Below, one piece after another: positions 1 to 8,361 of a stretch of DNA of 32,407 nt. The stretch is from Candidatus Kerfeldbacteria bacterium CG15_BIG_FIL_POST_REV_8_21_14_020_45_12. Lineage in GTDB: Bacteria > Patescibacteriota > Patescibacteriia > UBA9570 > XYC2-FULL-38-9. The DNA is taken from positions 1 through 32,407 of the forward strand of contig PFGC01000044.1 of assembly GCA_002781785.1 (NCBI GenBank), written 5' to 3'. Both the position numbers and the translations under genes were made by a program. The stretch's first letter is position 1. The number at the start of each line of letters is the position of its first letter. A model generated the notes under the pieces. That model was not told the origin of the DNA. It saw nothing but the letters and a program-made list of their open reading frames with translations, and made no database searches.

Positions 1-560
1 GCTTTTTTAGCTAACAACATTTTAGCCTGGAGGAATTGAACTCCACCGGCCAGCAGCGCTAGAACTATATTCTTGGTGGCTGCTAGATCAACAAACCCAA
101 ATAAGGTGTGGTTAATTACGGCGTGCTCCATGGTGGCGCGCAGCGGTCCGTAAAAGTGCTCAAGCTGACCTGCTATTAAAATGCCTGTCTGCGGGTCAGT
201 ATCCAAGCCGCCATAAAAAACTTTAAACAGAGCGTAGAGTACTGGCAATTGGATCAGCATGGGCAAACAGGAAGATAGTGGATTTACCTTATTTTGCTTG
301 TAAAACTGCATTATTTGCCTACCAAGCTCCTCTTTGTCTCCAGCATATTTCTTTTTAAGCTCTTCGATGTGGGGTTGAGCATCCTGAAGCGATTTTTGAG
401 ATCGTAGAGCTTTGAGAGATGGATAAAACAGGGCCAACTTGATGATTAGAGTCAACAAAATTATGGCAATACCTAGATCGTTGCCTGGAACAATTGTATA
501 AATGTAAAAAAGCAGGTTAAGCAGCGGCTCGTAGAGAAAGGTGTTAAACAGTTCGGACAT
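1..560 (-). CDS. yidC: Membrane protein insertase YidC/Oxa1 family (3' end cut by window)
   Basis: Reading the minus strand from the ATG at 558-560 gives an open frame of about 186 residues running off the window edge; the ORF track omits it because no stop is present. It starts MSELFNTFLYEPLLNLLFYI, followed by hydrophobic segments, the cytosolic stretch with QDAQPHIEELKKKYAGDKEE and QIMQFYKQNKVNPLSSCLPM, then LIQLPVLYALFKVF. This is the Oxa1/YidC/Alb3 core, which inserts and folds inner-membrane proteins alone or with SecYEG. The N terminus is short, as in Gram-positive type YidC, without the large periplasmic domain of proteobacteria. It follows yidD by 15 nt in the rpmH-rnpA-yidD-yidC operon. 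There is no SD before the start (attactatcatttcct). Confidence 0.93.
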   Translation of the reverse strand, partial: MSELFNTFLYEPLLNLLFYIYTIVPGNDLGIAIILLTLIIKLALFYPSLKALRSQKSLQDAQPHIEELKKKYAGDKEELGRQIMQFYKQNKVNPLSSCLPMLIQLPVLYALFKVFYGGLDTDPQTGILIAGQLEHFYGPLRATMEHAVINHTLFGFVDLAATKNIVLALLAGGVQFLQAKMLLAKK

Positions 561-575
561 AGGAAATGATAGTAA

Positions 576-854
576 TTAATATGACTCATCAACTCCACCT
601 GGAGTAAATGGGTTGCAGCGCAGAATTCGCCAAAATCCCTTTAAAAGACCCATTATGACACCACGCTTCTTTATCGAGCGTATCGTGTACTCAGAGCAAC
701 TTGGGTAATACCTGCAACCAACATAAGGATGTCTATTATACACCCTGTGATCCGGGGATAGTGTCTTTTGGTATAACCGAATTACTCCAATCAAAAATCG
801 CCCCGGCAATGACTTGATGGTGGTGATTTTTACACCCACAGCCTGATCACTCAT
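576..854 (-). CDS. yidD: Membrane protein insertion efficiency factor YidD
   Basis: A 92-residue protein with the DUF37/YidD signature: LIRLYQKTLSP-like start (VIRLYQKTLSPDHRVY), the cysteine-containing GCRYYPSCSEYTIRSI block, and the C-terminal LLKGFWRILRCNPFTPGGVD. YidD is a small membrane-associated protein that helps YidC-dependent insertion. The start codon overlaps the end of rnpA (ATGAGTGA), which suggests translational coupling, and yidC follows 15 nt after its stop. The length is at the upper end of normal for the family. Nothing is unusual apart from the lack of an SD. Confidence 0.95.
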   Translation of the reverse strand: MSDQAVGVKITTIKSLPGRFLIGVIRLYQKTLSPDHRVYNRHPYVGCRYYPSCSEYTIRSIKKRGVIMGLLKGFWRILRCNPFTPGGVDESY

Positions 855-1200
855 GTGTTTTTTGAAGTAGGCGAATTTTAGAAAGAGCGGAAACTAAGTC
901 TTGCTTGATGGCGGCATGACTAGCCTCAGAGATGCCTGGTTGCGCTAAGGCGACAATATCATACCCCGATTGGAGTGAAAGGATCAACTCTTCAAAAACG
1001 TTCCTGATCTGCCTTTTTGTACGATTTCTTGCCACAGCTGACTTGATTATCTTGTTTGGCACAACTATACCAACTCTAGTCTGCAATAGTCCATTTGGCC
1101 TGGTTTTTAACCTAAAAAGAGCGGTCCTAAGAGTTTTTCCCTCTTTGTAGATCCGCTCAAAGTCGCGTGGGTGTCGTAATCGGTAATCTGCCGGCAACAT
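847..1200 (-). CDS. rnpA: Ribonuclease P protein component
   Basis: A 117-residue basic protein. It has the usual N terminus (LPADYRLRHPRDFERIYKEG) and the family signature around VVPNKIIKSAVARNRTKRQIR, where RNRTKRQIR corresponds to the conserved RNxxKR motif that contacts RNase P RNA. RnpA is the protein subunit that helps the catalytic RNA process the 5' leader of pre-tRNAs. It lies 15 nt downstream of rpmH and overlaps yidD by 8 nt, the near-universal bacterial arrangement. Upstream of the ATG is taccggcgt, which is not an SD. Confidence 0.96.
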   Translation of the reverse strand: MLPADYRLRHPRDFERIYKEGKTLRTALFRLKTRPNGLLQTRVGIVVPNKIIKSAVARNRTKRQIRNVFEELILSLQSGYDIVALAQPGISEASHAAIKQDLVSALSKIRLLQKTHE

Positions 1201-1215
1201 ACGCCGGTAAACTAG

Positions 1216-1344
1216 TTAGGCCGATAACTTCTTTCGCCCTCTAGCGCGACGGCTTCTTAACACATGCTTGCCAATACGCTGACGTGCACGAAAACCATGC
1301 TTTTTCTGGCGTCGACGGCTATTTGGTTGGTAGGTTCTTTTCAT
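1216..1344 (-). CDS. rpmH: 50S ribosomal protein L34
   Basis: Not in the ORF track because it is too short. The minus strand from the ATG at 1342-1344 encodes 42 residues, [20 protein letters not shown] continuing to [18 protein letters not shown] and a TAA at 1216-1218. This is the classic very basic L34 sequence with the KRTYQP start and the HGFRAR core. It is the first gene of the operon and is driven by the promoter at 1371-1398. The 5' leader of about 20 nt ends in gaaaatctcct, with no SD and in fact a CTCCT motif. Confidence 0.97.
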   Translation of the reverse strand: MKRTYQPNSRRRQKKHGFRARQRIGKHVLRSRRARGRKKLSA

Positions 1345-1370
1345 AGGAGATTTTCAGTCAAGCGGGGTAC

Positions 1371-1398
1371 AGCATATCAGACCGTCTTATATTGTCAA
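1371..1398 (-). promoter_or_regulatory. Promoter of the rpmH-rnpA-yidD-yidC operon
   Basis: On the minus strand there is a perfect -35 TTGACA (complement of 1393-1398), a 16-nt spacer and TATGCT (complement of 1371-1376) preceded by TGA, an extended -10. The predicted start is near 1364, about 20 nt before the rpmH ATG. It diverges from dnaA. Confidence 0.7.
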
Positions 1399-1448
1399 TG
1401 ATTAGACGAGAAATGGATATCTTTTGCAAGAATGGACTCATCAACACT

Positions 1449-1580
1449 TCATACACAGCGTATACACACCTTGTTGACATCTTGTTCCATATCCACAGGA
1501 TTTCATCAGGTGTGGATTGTGTTATTATTAGCCACACATTTGTTGAGGGTGGCGCTGCTTCACTCAACAGTCTGTATAAT
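1449..1580 (+). promoter_or_regulatory. DnaA-box cluster and dnaA promoter (upstream part of oriC)
   Basis: Between rpmH and dnaA are several near-matches to the DnaA box TTATCCACA: TCATACACA (1449), GTATACACA (1460), ATATCCACA (1489, 8 of 9) and TGTGGATTG (1511, reverse). A perfect TATAAT at 1575-1580 serves as the dnaA -10, with no good -35. The boxes lie immediately upstream of it, consistent with DnaA autoregulation and with one half of a bipartite origin. The box assignments are by eye. Confidence 0.6.
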
Positions 1581-1593
1581 GCTTGTCTTCCGT

Positions 1594-3000
1594 ATGACTC
1601 CAGAACAATTGTGGGATGCTACTCTCGGTGAACTCGAGTTAGAGCTGTCGAAGGCTAATTTTACGACCTGGTTTGAAGATACTTTTATCTTACGTCAGGC
1701 TGGTGAACAGCTAACCGTTGGCGTACCGAATGCTTTTACTAAAACGTGGCTGGAAAATAAGTACCACGACTCTATTATTAGAGCGCTTAGACGAATTAGC
1801 GATGACGGAGTTCGCCTGGTTGCCTACGAGGTATCAACCCGTAAAGAAGTAGTCTCTCCTGTAGTAGCTGAAGAGGCGCCTGTACAAGAGGTTGTCGCTC
1901 GTCCAACTCAGCAACCTATAGAACCGCAACAGCGCCAAACCGCAGCACAAAATGCAACCGATAAGCAGCTGGCTAACCAAATTGGATTTAACCCAGACGC
2001 GACCTTTGTTAACTTTATTGTTGGTAAAAAGAACGAGCTGGCGCACGCTGCCTGTGTAGCGGTCGCCGAACGACCAGGTGAGGTCTATAATCCTCTATTT
2101 ATTTATGGAGGGGTTGGCCTTGGAAAAACTCATTTAATGCAGGCTGTTGGTCACTCTGTTTTAAAGCGTGACCCCAAAAAGAAAATTTTATATGTTACTT
2201 GCGAAACTTTTACCAACGAGTTTATTAAGTTGGTTGGAGAGGGCCGAGCTGATGAGTTTAAAGACAAGTATAGATCTGTAGATATTTTAATGGTTGATGA
2301 TATTCAATTCCTAGCTGGAAAAGAAGGTACCCAAGAGGCCTTCTTTCACACTTTTAATCATCTCCACCAAAGAAACAAACAGATTATTTTAACTTCCGAT
2401 CGGCCACCTAGAGCCATTCCAACGCTGGAAAATCGCTTAGTGTCTAGATTTGAGGGTGGTATGATTGTTGATGTCAGCCTACCTGACCTAGAAACCAGAA
2501 TAGCTATTGTGGAGTTAAAAAGTAGACAAAAGCAGTTTCCAATTTCATCTGAGATCGCTCAGTTCATTGCCTCTAATGTCCAAAATTCTGTACGGGAACT
2601 TGAAGGAGCTTTAAATCGGGTTATTGGTTTTCATCAACTAAATAATGAGCAACCAAACCTTGAGTCTGTAAAAACACTACTGTCCTCTTTCACACAAGCA
2701 CCAAAGCGAGGTGCTGTTACTACCAAGAAAATTTTAGCGACCGTGGCTCAATTCTATGAACTTGATCAAAAAGATCTAACTGGAAGCAGTCGCAAAAAAG
2801 AGTTGGTTGTTCCAAGGCAAATATCAATGTACTTAATGCGCGAAGAGGTTCATGCTTCCTATCCAAATATTGGACAGGAGCTTGGTGGTCGCGATCACAC
2901 CACCGCCATGCATGCATGCCAGAAGATTAAGGGCTTGGTTGATGATGATGAAAGAATCCAGAACGAGATTAATATGATAAAACAACGACTATACAATTAG
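1594..3000 (+). CDS. dnaA: Chromosomal replication initiator protein DnaA
   Basis: 468 residues from the ATG at 1594. Domain I (about 1-80) begins MTPEQLWDATLGELELELSK. A Gln-rich linker follows (about 90-125). The AAA+ core has Walker A GGVGLGKTH near 172-180 and Walker B ILMVDDIQ near 231-238. Domain IV carries the DNA-binding signature GGRDHTTAMH near 431-440. DnaA-ATP binds DnaA boxes and melts oriC. The ORF track start at 1432 is rejected: the extra 54 residues are unlike any DnaA, and the TATAAT at 1575-1580 lies inside them. The leader would be only about 7 nt, with no SD. Box clusters lie on both sides and dnaN follows. Confidence 0.98.
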   Translation: MTPEQLWDATLGELELELSKANFTTWFEDTFILRQAGEQLTVGVPNAFTKTWLENKYHDSIIRALRRISDDGVRLVAYEVSTRKEVVSPVVAEEAPVQEVVARPTQQPIEPQQRQTAAQNATDKQLANQIGFNPDATFVNFIVGKKNELAHAACVAVAERPGEVYNPLFIYGGVGLGKTHLMQAVGHSVLKRDPKKKILYVTCETFTNEFIKLVGEGRADEFKDKYRSVDILMVDDIQFLAGKEGTQEAFFHTFNHLHQRNKQIILTSDRPPRAIPTLENRLVSRFEGGMIVDVSLPDLETRIAIVELKSRQKQFPISSEIAQFIASNVQNSVRELEGALNRVIGFHQLNNEQPNLESVKTLLSSFTQAPKRGAVTTKKILATVAQFYELDQKDLTGSSRKKELVVPRQISMYLMREEVHASYPNIGQELGGRDHTTAMHACQKIKGLVDDDERIQNEINMIKQRLYN

Positions 3001-3349
3001 TTGTTGTCCACTGCTCTTTATAACTTGTGGATTAAGTCTCGAATGAGATTAATTATACACAGCACCTCTTCATTTCTTGTGGAAAGACCCGTGTACGGCG
3101 TGGAAAACTCCGTGGAAGAGTCTTTGCACAAGATGTGAATATCTAAAGTCGTCTTGTTGGGGCACTCATCATCCCCAGTCCATCCGGTGCCTATGCACAT
3201 AGGTTGCCAGGATGTTGTCCCAGTTGAGAGGTGGTGAAAGTATGCTAAATCCGGGGGTGATATGTGTTATCCCCTCTGTCCACACCCCTTATTATTATTG
3301 TTATTAGTTATATATCTAAATATTTGTTAAGAACTAACACGCAGCGGAT
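3001..3349 (+). other. Probable replication origin (oriC), dnaA-dnaN intergenic region
   Basis: This 349-nt gap has no convincing gene. It holds DnaA-box-like 9-mers: TGTGGATTA at 3026 (reverse, 8 of 9), TTATACACA at 3053 (8 of 9), TGTGGAAAG at 3079 (reverse, 7 of 9), and further cgtggaa / gtccaca fragments. There is a perfect 12-bp palindrome CTATGCACATAG near 3191 and a GGGG-GATA/TATC-CCC inverted repeat near 3254-3276. It ends in an A/T-only-like tract (about 3290-3330, ttattattattgttattag and onward) fitting a DNA-unwinding element. The order of boxes then DUE before dnaN matches many bacterial origins. The small ORF at 3018-3200 is rejected. Confidence 0.7.
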
Positions 3350-4462
3350 ATGAAATTCTCATGCACACAAGAAAATCTGAACCGGGGGCTAGCACTGGTA
3401 ACGCACATCACAGGTAAAAATGTGAATCTTCCGATTTTACACAACGTATTAGTTGAGGCTAAAGATAACGCTATTACTTTGTCAGCTACTAACCTTGAAA
3501 TAGGAATTAGAGTTCGGCTACGTGGTAAGGTTGATGAGGCTGGTTCATTTACTGTGCCGGCTCAAGTCTTTGCTAGCTATGTTGGATTGGTGTCAGCCGA
3601 GAAGGTTGACGTGGAGAGAGCTGATGATGGTTTAAATATCCAGGCGGGTAATCAGAATACAAAAATTAAAGGTGAAGAAGCGACTGAGTTTCCGATGATT
3701 CCAGAGGTAGTTTTAGAGAATCCAATTTCAGTACCAGCTTCCGAGCTTAAAATGGCCTTAGCGCAAACTATTGTCGCAGTTTCGCATGATGACTCAAGAC
3801 CAGAGCTAACTGGTGTGTACACGCAAATTGAGGACCATAGAGTAGTGTTTGCAGCTACAGACAGCTATCGACTAGCTGAGCGAGCTTTGCCAATAGCGGG
3901 AACGCATACCGAAAGACAGATTATTGTTCCGGGTATGGCTATGCAAGAATTGGTTCGGGTTTTACCTGACGACGCTGGAGTTGATGTGAGAATGTACTTT
4001 TCTGACAGTCAGGCACTGTTCATGACGGACGAGGTTGAAATTACAACTCGTTTAATCGAGGGGAATTACCCGGATTACCGCCAAATAATACCAATGGAAG
4101 AAAAGACGAAGGCGGTGGTGGATAGGTATGATTTAGTAAAAGCGGTAAAAGCAGCAAGTTTATTTTCTAAGTCTGGAATTCACGATGTAAATCTTCAGTT
4201 CTCGCCTGATAAGCAGGGGGTTACTTTGACAACTGTTAATAATCAAGTTGGTGAGAATGTTTCAAAAGTGAATGCTGAGATAGTTGGTGATAGTAATTCG
4301 ATTATTTTTAATCATCGTTATTTACTGGATGGTGTACAACAAGTTTCAACCCCTCAAGTTGTTTTCTATGTGGTTGATGGTGTGAGTCCTGGTATTATTC
4401 GTCCACACGGTGGCGATACAGCCTCGCAGTACACGTATATCATCATGCCGATTAAACAATAG
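3350..4462 (+). CDS. dnaN: DNA polymerase III beta subunit (sliding clamp)
   Basis: 370 residues with the three repeated clamp folds. The N terminus MKFSCTQENLNRGLALVTHI and core LPILHNVLVEAKDNAITLSATNLE are typical. The middle has DDSRPELTGVY and FAATDSYRLAER, and the C terminus has the clamp ending YTYIIMPIKQ (family consensus YLVMPMR). The homodimeric ring tethers replicative polymerase to DNA. It lies downstream of the origin region, and a DUF721 gene follows 4 nt after its stop, so the two are probably co-transcribed. There is only a poor SD-like gcgga before the ATG. Confidence 0.97.
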   Translation: MKFSCTQENLNRGLALVTHITGKNVNLPILHNVLVEAKDNAITLSATNLEIGIRVRLRGKVDEAGSFTVPAQVFASYVGLVSAEKVDVERADDGLNIQAGNQNTKIKGEEATEFPMIPEVVLENPISVPASELKMALAQTIVAVSHDDSRPELTGVYTQIEDHRVVFAATDSYRLAERALPIAGTHTERQIIVPGMAMQELVRVLPDDAGVDVRMYFSDSQALFMTDEVEITTRLIEGNYPDYRQIIPMEEKTKAVVDRYDLVKAVKAASLFSKSGIHDVNLQFSPDKQGVTLTTVNNQVGENVSKVNAEIVGDSNSIIFNHRYLLDGVQQVSTPQVVFYVVDGVSPGIIRPHGGDTASQYTYIIMPIKQ

Positions 4463-4466
4463 ACTT

Positions 4467-4808
4467 ATGGCTGGAGGGGCGTTTCAAAAGGTTGGTAACA
4501 ACTTGTTTCATGACCGACTAAGTAAAATTGGAATAGGTAAACAAGTTCAAGCTGCGCAGTATGTTGAACTTGCTGTGACGGTGCTTAAAAGCTCTTTTGG
4601 TGAGGGAGCGTTGAAGCATGCGCGACCTCGAGCTATTAAGAATAGAGTTTTGCAAATTGAAATCGCTCACCCAGCTGTTGGTGAAGAGATTAGACGATTA
4701 GAAGAGACTATAATTTCGGAACTAAATAACAAGATTGGTCGACCAGAGATTGTTAGAATACAACTAGTGTTACCACAGGTTGGGCAAAACTTAAGAGAGG
4801 ATGGATAG
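4467..4808 (+). CDS. DUF721 (DciA-like) protein
   Basis: 113 residues from the ATG at 4467. The ORF track begins upstream at 4410, inside dnaN, which is unlikely. The sequence (MAGGAFQKVGNNLFHDRLSK, then a VLKSSFGEGALKHARPRAIKN block and LQIEIAHPAVGEEIRRLEET) resembles the DUF721/DciA family: a short basic domain ending in a KH-like fold with the pattern L.I.v..pa...ELr..e..il..lN. Characterised DciA proteins interact with the replicative helicase DnaB and stand in for DnaC. A position directly after dnaN fits a replication role. Family assignment is by motif memory, and function in this organism is inferred. Confidence 0.7.
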   Translation: MAGGAFQKVGNNLFHDRLSKIGIGKQVQAAQYVELAVTVLKSSFGEGALKHARPRAIKNRVLQIEIAHPAVGEEIRRLEETIISELNNKIGRPEIVRIQLVLPQVGQNLREDG

Positions 4809-4821
4809 ACTAATCCGTCTT

Positions 4822-7503
4822 TTATTTTTTACCTGTATAAGTGATACCCACTGAGTCTTGAGCGGTGTTTCCCTTGTCGTCTGCTATACGAACCGAGACT
4901 GTGTGACGTCCGGTGGTTAATGTGGTTGGGGAATAGTTCGAGACAGCACTGGTTTTTTCCGTAATACCAACAGCTTGAGAGTCTACAACCAACGTGTCTA
5001 TCAAGTACTCAATTTTTGTTACTGAGCGGCCGGGCCCGGGGGTGATGGTGGCGTGAATTGAGAAATCTTTTTTAGAATACTCTTGACCATCTTTTAAGGT
5101 AGATATGGCTATCGTTGGTTGTTGTGATTTATCGCGCAAACTGCACTCTACCTTTGGGGTATCGTCGCTGAGATATTCATTTTTTCTTTCTTCTGCCCTT
5201 GTCCAATTAACCACCGCAGTTTCCCATGGTTCATACATTGGATCATTGCGGGGATTTTCTGGCGCTCCACCAGTTGGATTTTCTTTGCTCAAATAATGCA
5301 GTATGGTATGAGCTTCCTTGTATTCACGTTTACCAACGTAGTCTGCCGGGTAAGAGTCGCGACACTCTTCGGGGATTAGCTCATTGGTTAAGGTGTCGAC
5401 TGGCAATTCTTTAGTTTCTTCTAGAGTGCCACCCAGTGCTGCGTTGGCCGCCGAGTATGACGGTGCGTTAAATGATTCGTCAGTTGTTCCATCTAGAATA
5501 CTAGACATGTAGGCGTTCCAAATTGGGGCAGCAATAACTAGCCCAGCAGCGCCACGGCTCATTTCAGAATTATCATTGTTACCAGCCCAGACCCCCGTGG
5601 CAAAGGAAGGGGTGTAACCTAAGGTCCAAGCGTCTCGATAGTCGTTGGTTGTGCCTGTTTTAGCCGCGGTTTGTCGACCAGAAATATTTAAGGCCCCGAA
5701 GCCACCACGAGCACCTTGATCAGAGAGTACTGAGTTAAGAGTTCTAACGGCGCTTTGGTCAACAACTTGCACTGCGCTGTCTTCCCACTCGTATAGTGTT
5801 TTACCAGCATGGTCTTCTACCTTCAGGATGCTGGCCGGGCGTCTGTATTCACCTTCGCGAGCAAAGGTGGCAAAGGTGTTGGTGTGTTCCAGTAGACTAA
5901 CTTCACCACCACCAAGCACAACGGCTAAGCCAAAGCGAGAGCGGTCGCCAAAGGAGCTGTAACCTAAGGATTGCGCAAGATCTAAAGCGTTTTCTACTCC
6001 AACTAAGTAGAGTAGTTTAACGGCTGGAATATTTAGTGATTGACCGAGTGAGGTTCTAAGGCTGACCGGACCACGTTGACCCAAGTCATAGTTTCTTGGG
6101 TGGTAGTTACCAGTCTCTGTGGGGAAGTCTGTTTCAACGTCGAAAAGTTTGGTATCTGGTGTGTAGCCTTTTACAAAAGCCGCCAGGTAGACTATAGGTT
6201 TAAATGATGAACCGGGTTGTCGTAGGCTGGTAGCAACATTGACATTACCATCGTAGGCCTCGTTAAAATAATCTCGTGAACCGACCATGGCGAGAATCTG
6301 ACCGGTGTGGGCGTCAAACGAAACTAGTGCCGCATTTGAACCACCGTATTGTTCAATCTTTGAGATACCATCAGTGACGGCTGTTTCTGCTTTTTGTTGT
6401 TTATCCCAGTCGAGAGTGGTGATGACTTTTAAGCCGCCTTGACGAATGGTTGCCTGGCCAAAGTCATTTTCAAGCTGCTGTCGAACGTAAAATACAAAGT
6501 GAGGAGCTTCGATTTCAGTAATGTTTTCTTGAATAGCTACCTCTTCTTGCTTAGCTGCATCAGCCTCATCTTGAGTTATGTATCCTTGCTCGGCCATCTG
6601 ATTAAGGGCGTAGTCACGCCTAGCTTTCAATCTTTCTGGATCATTTGGTAATGTCACTGGGCTCTGTGGAAGCGATGCGAGCGTTGCGGCTTCGGCCAAG
6701 GTAACATCGCTGGCATTTTTACCGAAATACTCTCGTGCGGCCACCTGGACACCTTCAATCACACCTCCGTAGTAGACCTCGTTCAAGTACATGTTCAATA
6801 TTTCCCCCTTAGAATATTTTCTTTCGATCCTAACGGCTAGAATAACCTCTTTAATTTTTCGATCATATGTGCGCTCAGGAGTTAAAATAGCGTTTTTAAC
6901 AAATTGCTGAGTTAGGGTTGAGGTGCCGCGGGCGCCGCCACCACCAAACACTCCTTTCACTGCAGCGCGGGCAAAGGATTGCCAGCGAAAGCCCTTGTGA
7001 TTATAAAATTCACGGTCTTCAAGAGCAATGGTTGCCCACTCGATTTTGTCATCAATTTGATCAAGATTGACGTCTTCTCGCTTATTGTCACCAAGTTCAT
7101 ACAAGAGAGTTTCACCATCTCTAGCATATATCCTAGTGCTTTGATCAACGGTGCGATTTTCTAAGTCTGTGATGTCAGCTAAATCTTTTGAAACCCAAAT
7201 GTATGCAGCGATGATAGTGATACATAAAAGAATTGCCCCAATGCTAGCTAGAATGAGTAGCCATTTCATCAACCTTTTCCACCTCGGCTTCAGTTTTTTC
7301 TGAGGCCTTTTATCAGTTTGAGGTGTTTTTTGATGCGAGTTGGTTGAGTGAGGAATGGAGGATTTTGAATGACTTTTGACTACCGAGTGAGTTGAGCTAT
7401 TTCCGCCCTGACGTTCTCTTGCTCTTTCTTTTCTAATGGTAGACGCATTGCGAGCGTGACCCTCGTTAGTAGCTCTCTTTTTTTCAAGTTGGGGAATTGG
7501 CAT
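4822..7503 (-). CDS. Class A penicillin-binding protein (bifunctional transglycosylase/transpeptidase)
   Basis: 893 residues. A basic, Ser-rich cytosolic head (about 1-75) precedes one membrane helix (about 78-107, MKWLLILASIGAILLCITII). The GT51 glycosyltransferase follows, with EDREFYNHKGFRW, RGTSTLTQQFVKNA, RKIKEVILAVRIERKYSK and the NMYLNEVYYGG block. The transpeptidase has SxxK in PGSSFKP, SxN in GQSLNIP and KTG in AAKTGTTNDYRDAW, all intact. The last ~95 residues form an Ig-like domain that may bind wall polymers. It polymerises and cross-links peptidoglycan outside the membrane. Its start lies 3 nt after the ROK gene stop, with no SD, so the two form an operon. A PBP1a/1c-type symbol cannot be fixed from sequence alone. 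Confidence 0.95.
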   Translation of the reverse strand: MPIPQLEKKRATNEGHARNASTIRKERARERQGGNSSTHSVVKSHSKSSIPHSTNSHQKTPQTDKRPQKKLKPRWKRLMKWLLILASIGAILLCITIIAAYIWVSKDLADITDLENRTVDQSTRIYARDGETLLYELGDNKREDVNLDQIDDKIEWATIALEDREFYNHKGFRWQSFARAAVKGVFGGGGARGTSTLTQQFVKNAILTPERTYDRKIKEVILAVRIERKYSKGEILNMYLNEVYYGGVIEGVQVAAREYFGKNASDVTLAEAATLASLPQSPVTLPNDPERLKARRDYALNQMAEQGYITQDEADAAKQEEVAIQENITEIEAPHFVFYVRQQLENDFGQATIRQGGLKVITTLDWDKQQKAETAVTDGISKIEQYGGSNAALVSFDAHTGQILAMVGSRDYFNEAYDGNVNVATSLRQPGSSFKPIVYLAAFVKGYTPDTKLFDVETDFPTETGNYHPRNYDLGQRGPVSLRTSLGQSLNIPAVKLLYLVGVENALDLAQSLGYSSFGDRSRFGLAVVLGGGEVSLLEHTNTFATFAREGEYRRPASILKVEDHAGKTLYEWEDSAVQVVDQSAVRTLNSVLSDQGARGGFGALNISGRQTAAKTGTTNDYRDAWTLGYTPSFATGVWAGNNDNSEMSRGAAGLVIAAPIWNAYMSSILDGTTDESFNAPSYSAANAALGGTLEETKELPVDTLTNELIPEECRDSYPADYVGKREYKEAHTILHYLSKENPTGGAPENPRNDPMYEPWETAVVNWTRAEERKNEYLSDDTPKVECSLRDKSQQPTIAISTLKDGQEYSKKDFSIHATITPGPGRSVTKIEYLIDTLVVDSQAVGITEKTSAVSNYSPTTLTTGRHTVSVRIADDKGNTAQDSVGITYTGKK

Positions 7504-7506
7504 AAG

Positions 7507-8343
7507 TTATTTGGTTCCGCGAACAACCAGCATAGCACCAAGAATTGGCGAGGTGCGAAGCAACTGGCTTTTCACAATGGGTGTCTTTTTTAGATCAGGA
7601 TAGTAAAGTAATTCATGGGTTTTCTTTTTGGCTAAGGCAACCAACCCTGGCTCACGAGAAAGTCCCCCACCAATAACTAAAACATCAGGGTCGAGTGAGT
7701 AGAGAATGTTTGCAAAGCCCTCGGCAAGCAGTTCTGCGCCAACCTCAAAATCTTGTCGACGGTTAAAGGCTCCGCCGGCTGCCAGCTTTTCCCAAGATTT
7801 TTTCTGGCCGCGTGTGAGCATTTGACCAAACTCTCCGGCCAAATTATTTTTTCCGTGTTGGATAGTTTTATCTTGCACAATAGCGCCTCCAATGCCAGTG
7901 CCGAGAGTCACAGCAACGACACGACGATATCCTTTTCCAGCTCCGAAGATAGCTTCGCCAAGTCCGTAAACATTGGCGTCGTTTTCTAGAACAATTGGTA
8001 CAGAAAATTCCTTAAATAACTTTGGAACCAGATTCAGCCCTTTAAAGTCAGTGATAAAATTTGGCCCAGCAAAGGCTATGCGATTGTTGACGTGGTCAAC
8101 CTGTCCCGCCAGTCCAATGCCAACTCCGGCAATTTTGGTGTCAGATTTAAGGTCGTGTATCAGTCCCGCCACACTCTCCATAATGGCTTTATTTCCCTCT
8201 TTGGCACGACTAGGAATCTCTTTAGTTCGAATAATATCGCCTTTTTCAGTGATTAATCCGCCATAGGTTTTGGTGCCTCCAATATCGAGTCCGATATATG
8301 TTTTCATCTGATTTTGCTTGATGGCTTTAGTTTTTTCTGTCAT
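7507..8343 (-). CDS. ROK-family sugar kinase-like protein
   Basis: 278 residues with the ASKHA fold. The phosphate-binding loop is YIGLDIGGTKTYGGLI near 16-31. The ROK core shows IVLENDANVYGLGEA (catalytic Asp within ENDAN) and VAVTLGTGIGGAIV, and the C-terminal VLVIGGGLSR is the adenosine motif. Most ROK glucokinases/NagK carry a CxCGxxGC zinc site after GE.G; here that stretch reads GEFGQMLTRGQKKSWEKLAA, with no cysteines, so the zinc site is missing. The substrate is unknown. The ATG at 8343 is 12 nt after a CATAAT box, and MKTYIG at 8307 is an alternative start. It is operonic with the penicillin-binding protein and divergent from tyrS with only 15 bp between. Confidence 0.85.
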   Translation of the reverse strand: MTEKTKAIKQNQMKTYIGLDIGGTKTYGGLITEKGDIIRTKEIPSRAKEGNKAIMESVAGLIHDLKSDTKIAGVGIGLAGQVDHVNNRIAFAGPNFITDFKGLNLVPKLFKEFSVPIVLENDANVYGLGEAIFGAGKGYRRVVAVTLGTGIGGAIVQDKTIQHGKNNLAGEFGQMLTRGQKKSWEKLAAGGAFNRRQDFEVGAELLAEGFANILYSLDPDVLVIGGGLSREPGLVALAKKKTHELLYYPDLKKTPIVKSQLLRTSPILGAMLVVRGTK

Positions 8344-8361
8344 GATGATACTCGAATTATG
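8344..8361. promoter_or_regulatory. Overlapping divergent promoters of tyrS and the ROK-PBP operon
   Basis: Only 15 bp separate the two start codons. A plus-strand GATACT (8347-8352) lies 6 nt before the tyrS ATG and nearly abuts the ROK ATG. A minus-strand CATAAT (complement of 8356-8361) lies 12 nt before the ROK ATG and covers the tyrS ATG. Neither start has an SD. The assignment is by pattern. Confidence 0.45.

Noticed and set aside
1432-1593. 54-residue N-terminal extension of dnaA in the ORF track
   Set aside because: Covers DnaA boxes and the dnaA -10; the sequence is unlike DnaA domain I.
3018-3200. 60-aa minus ORF in the dnaA-dnaN gap
   Set aside because: Lies in the DnaA-box region, with no recognisable protein features.
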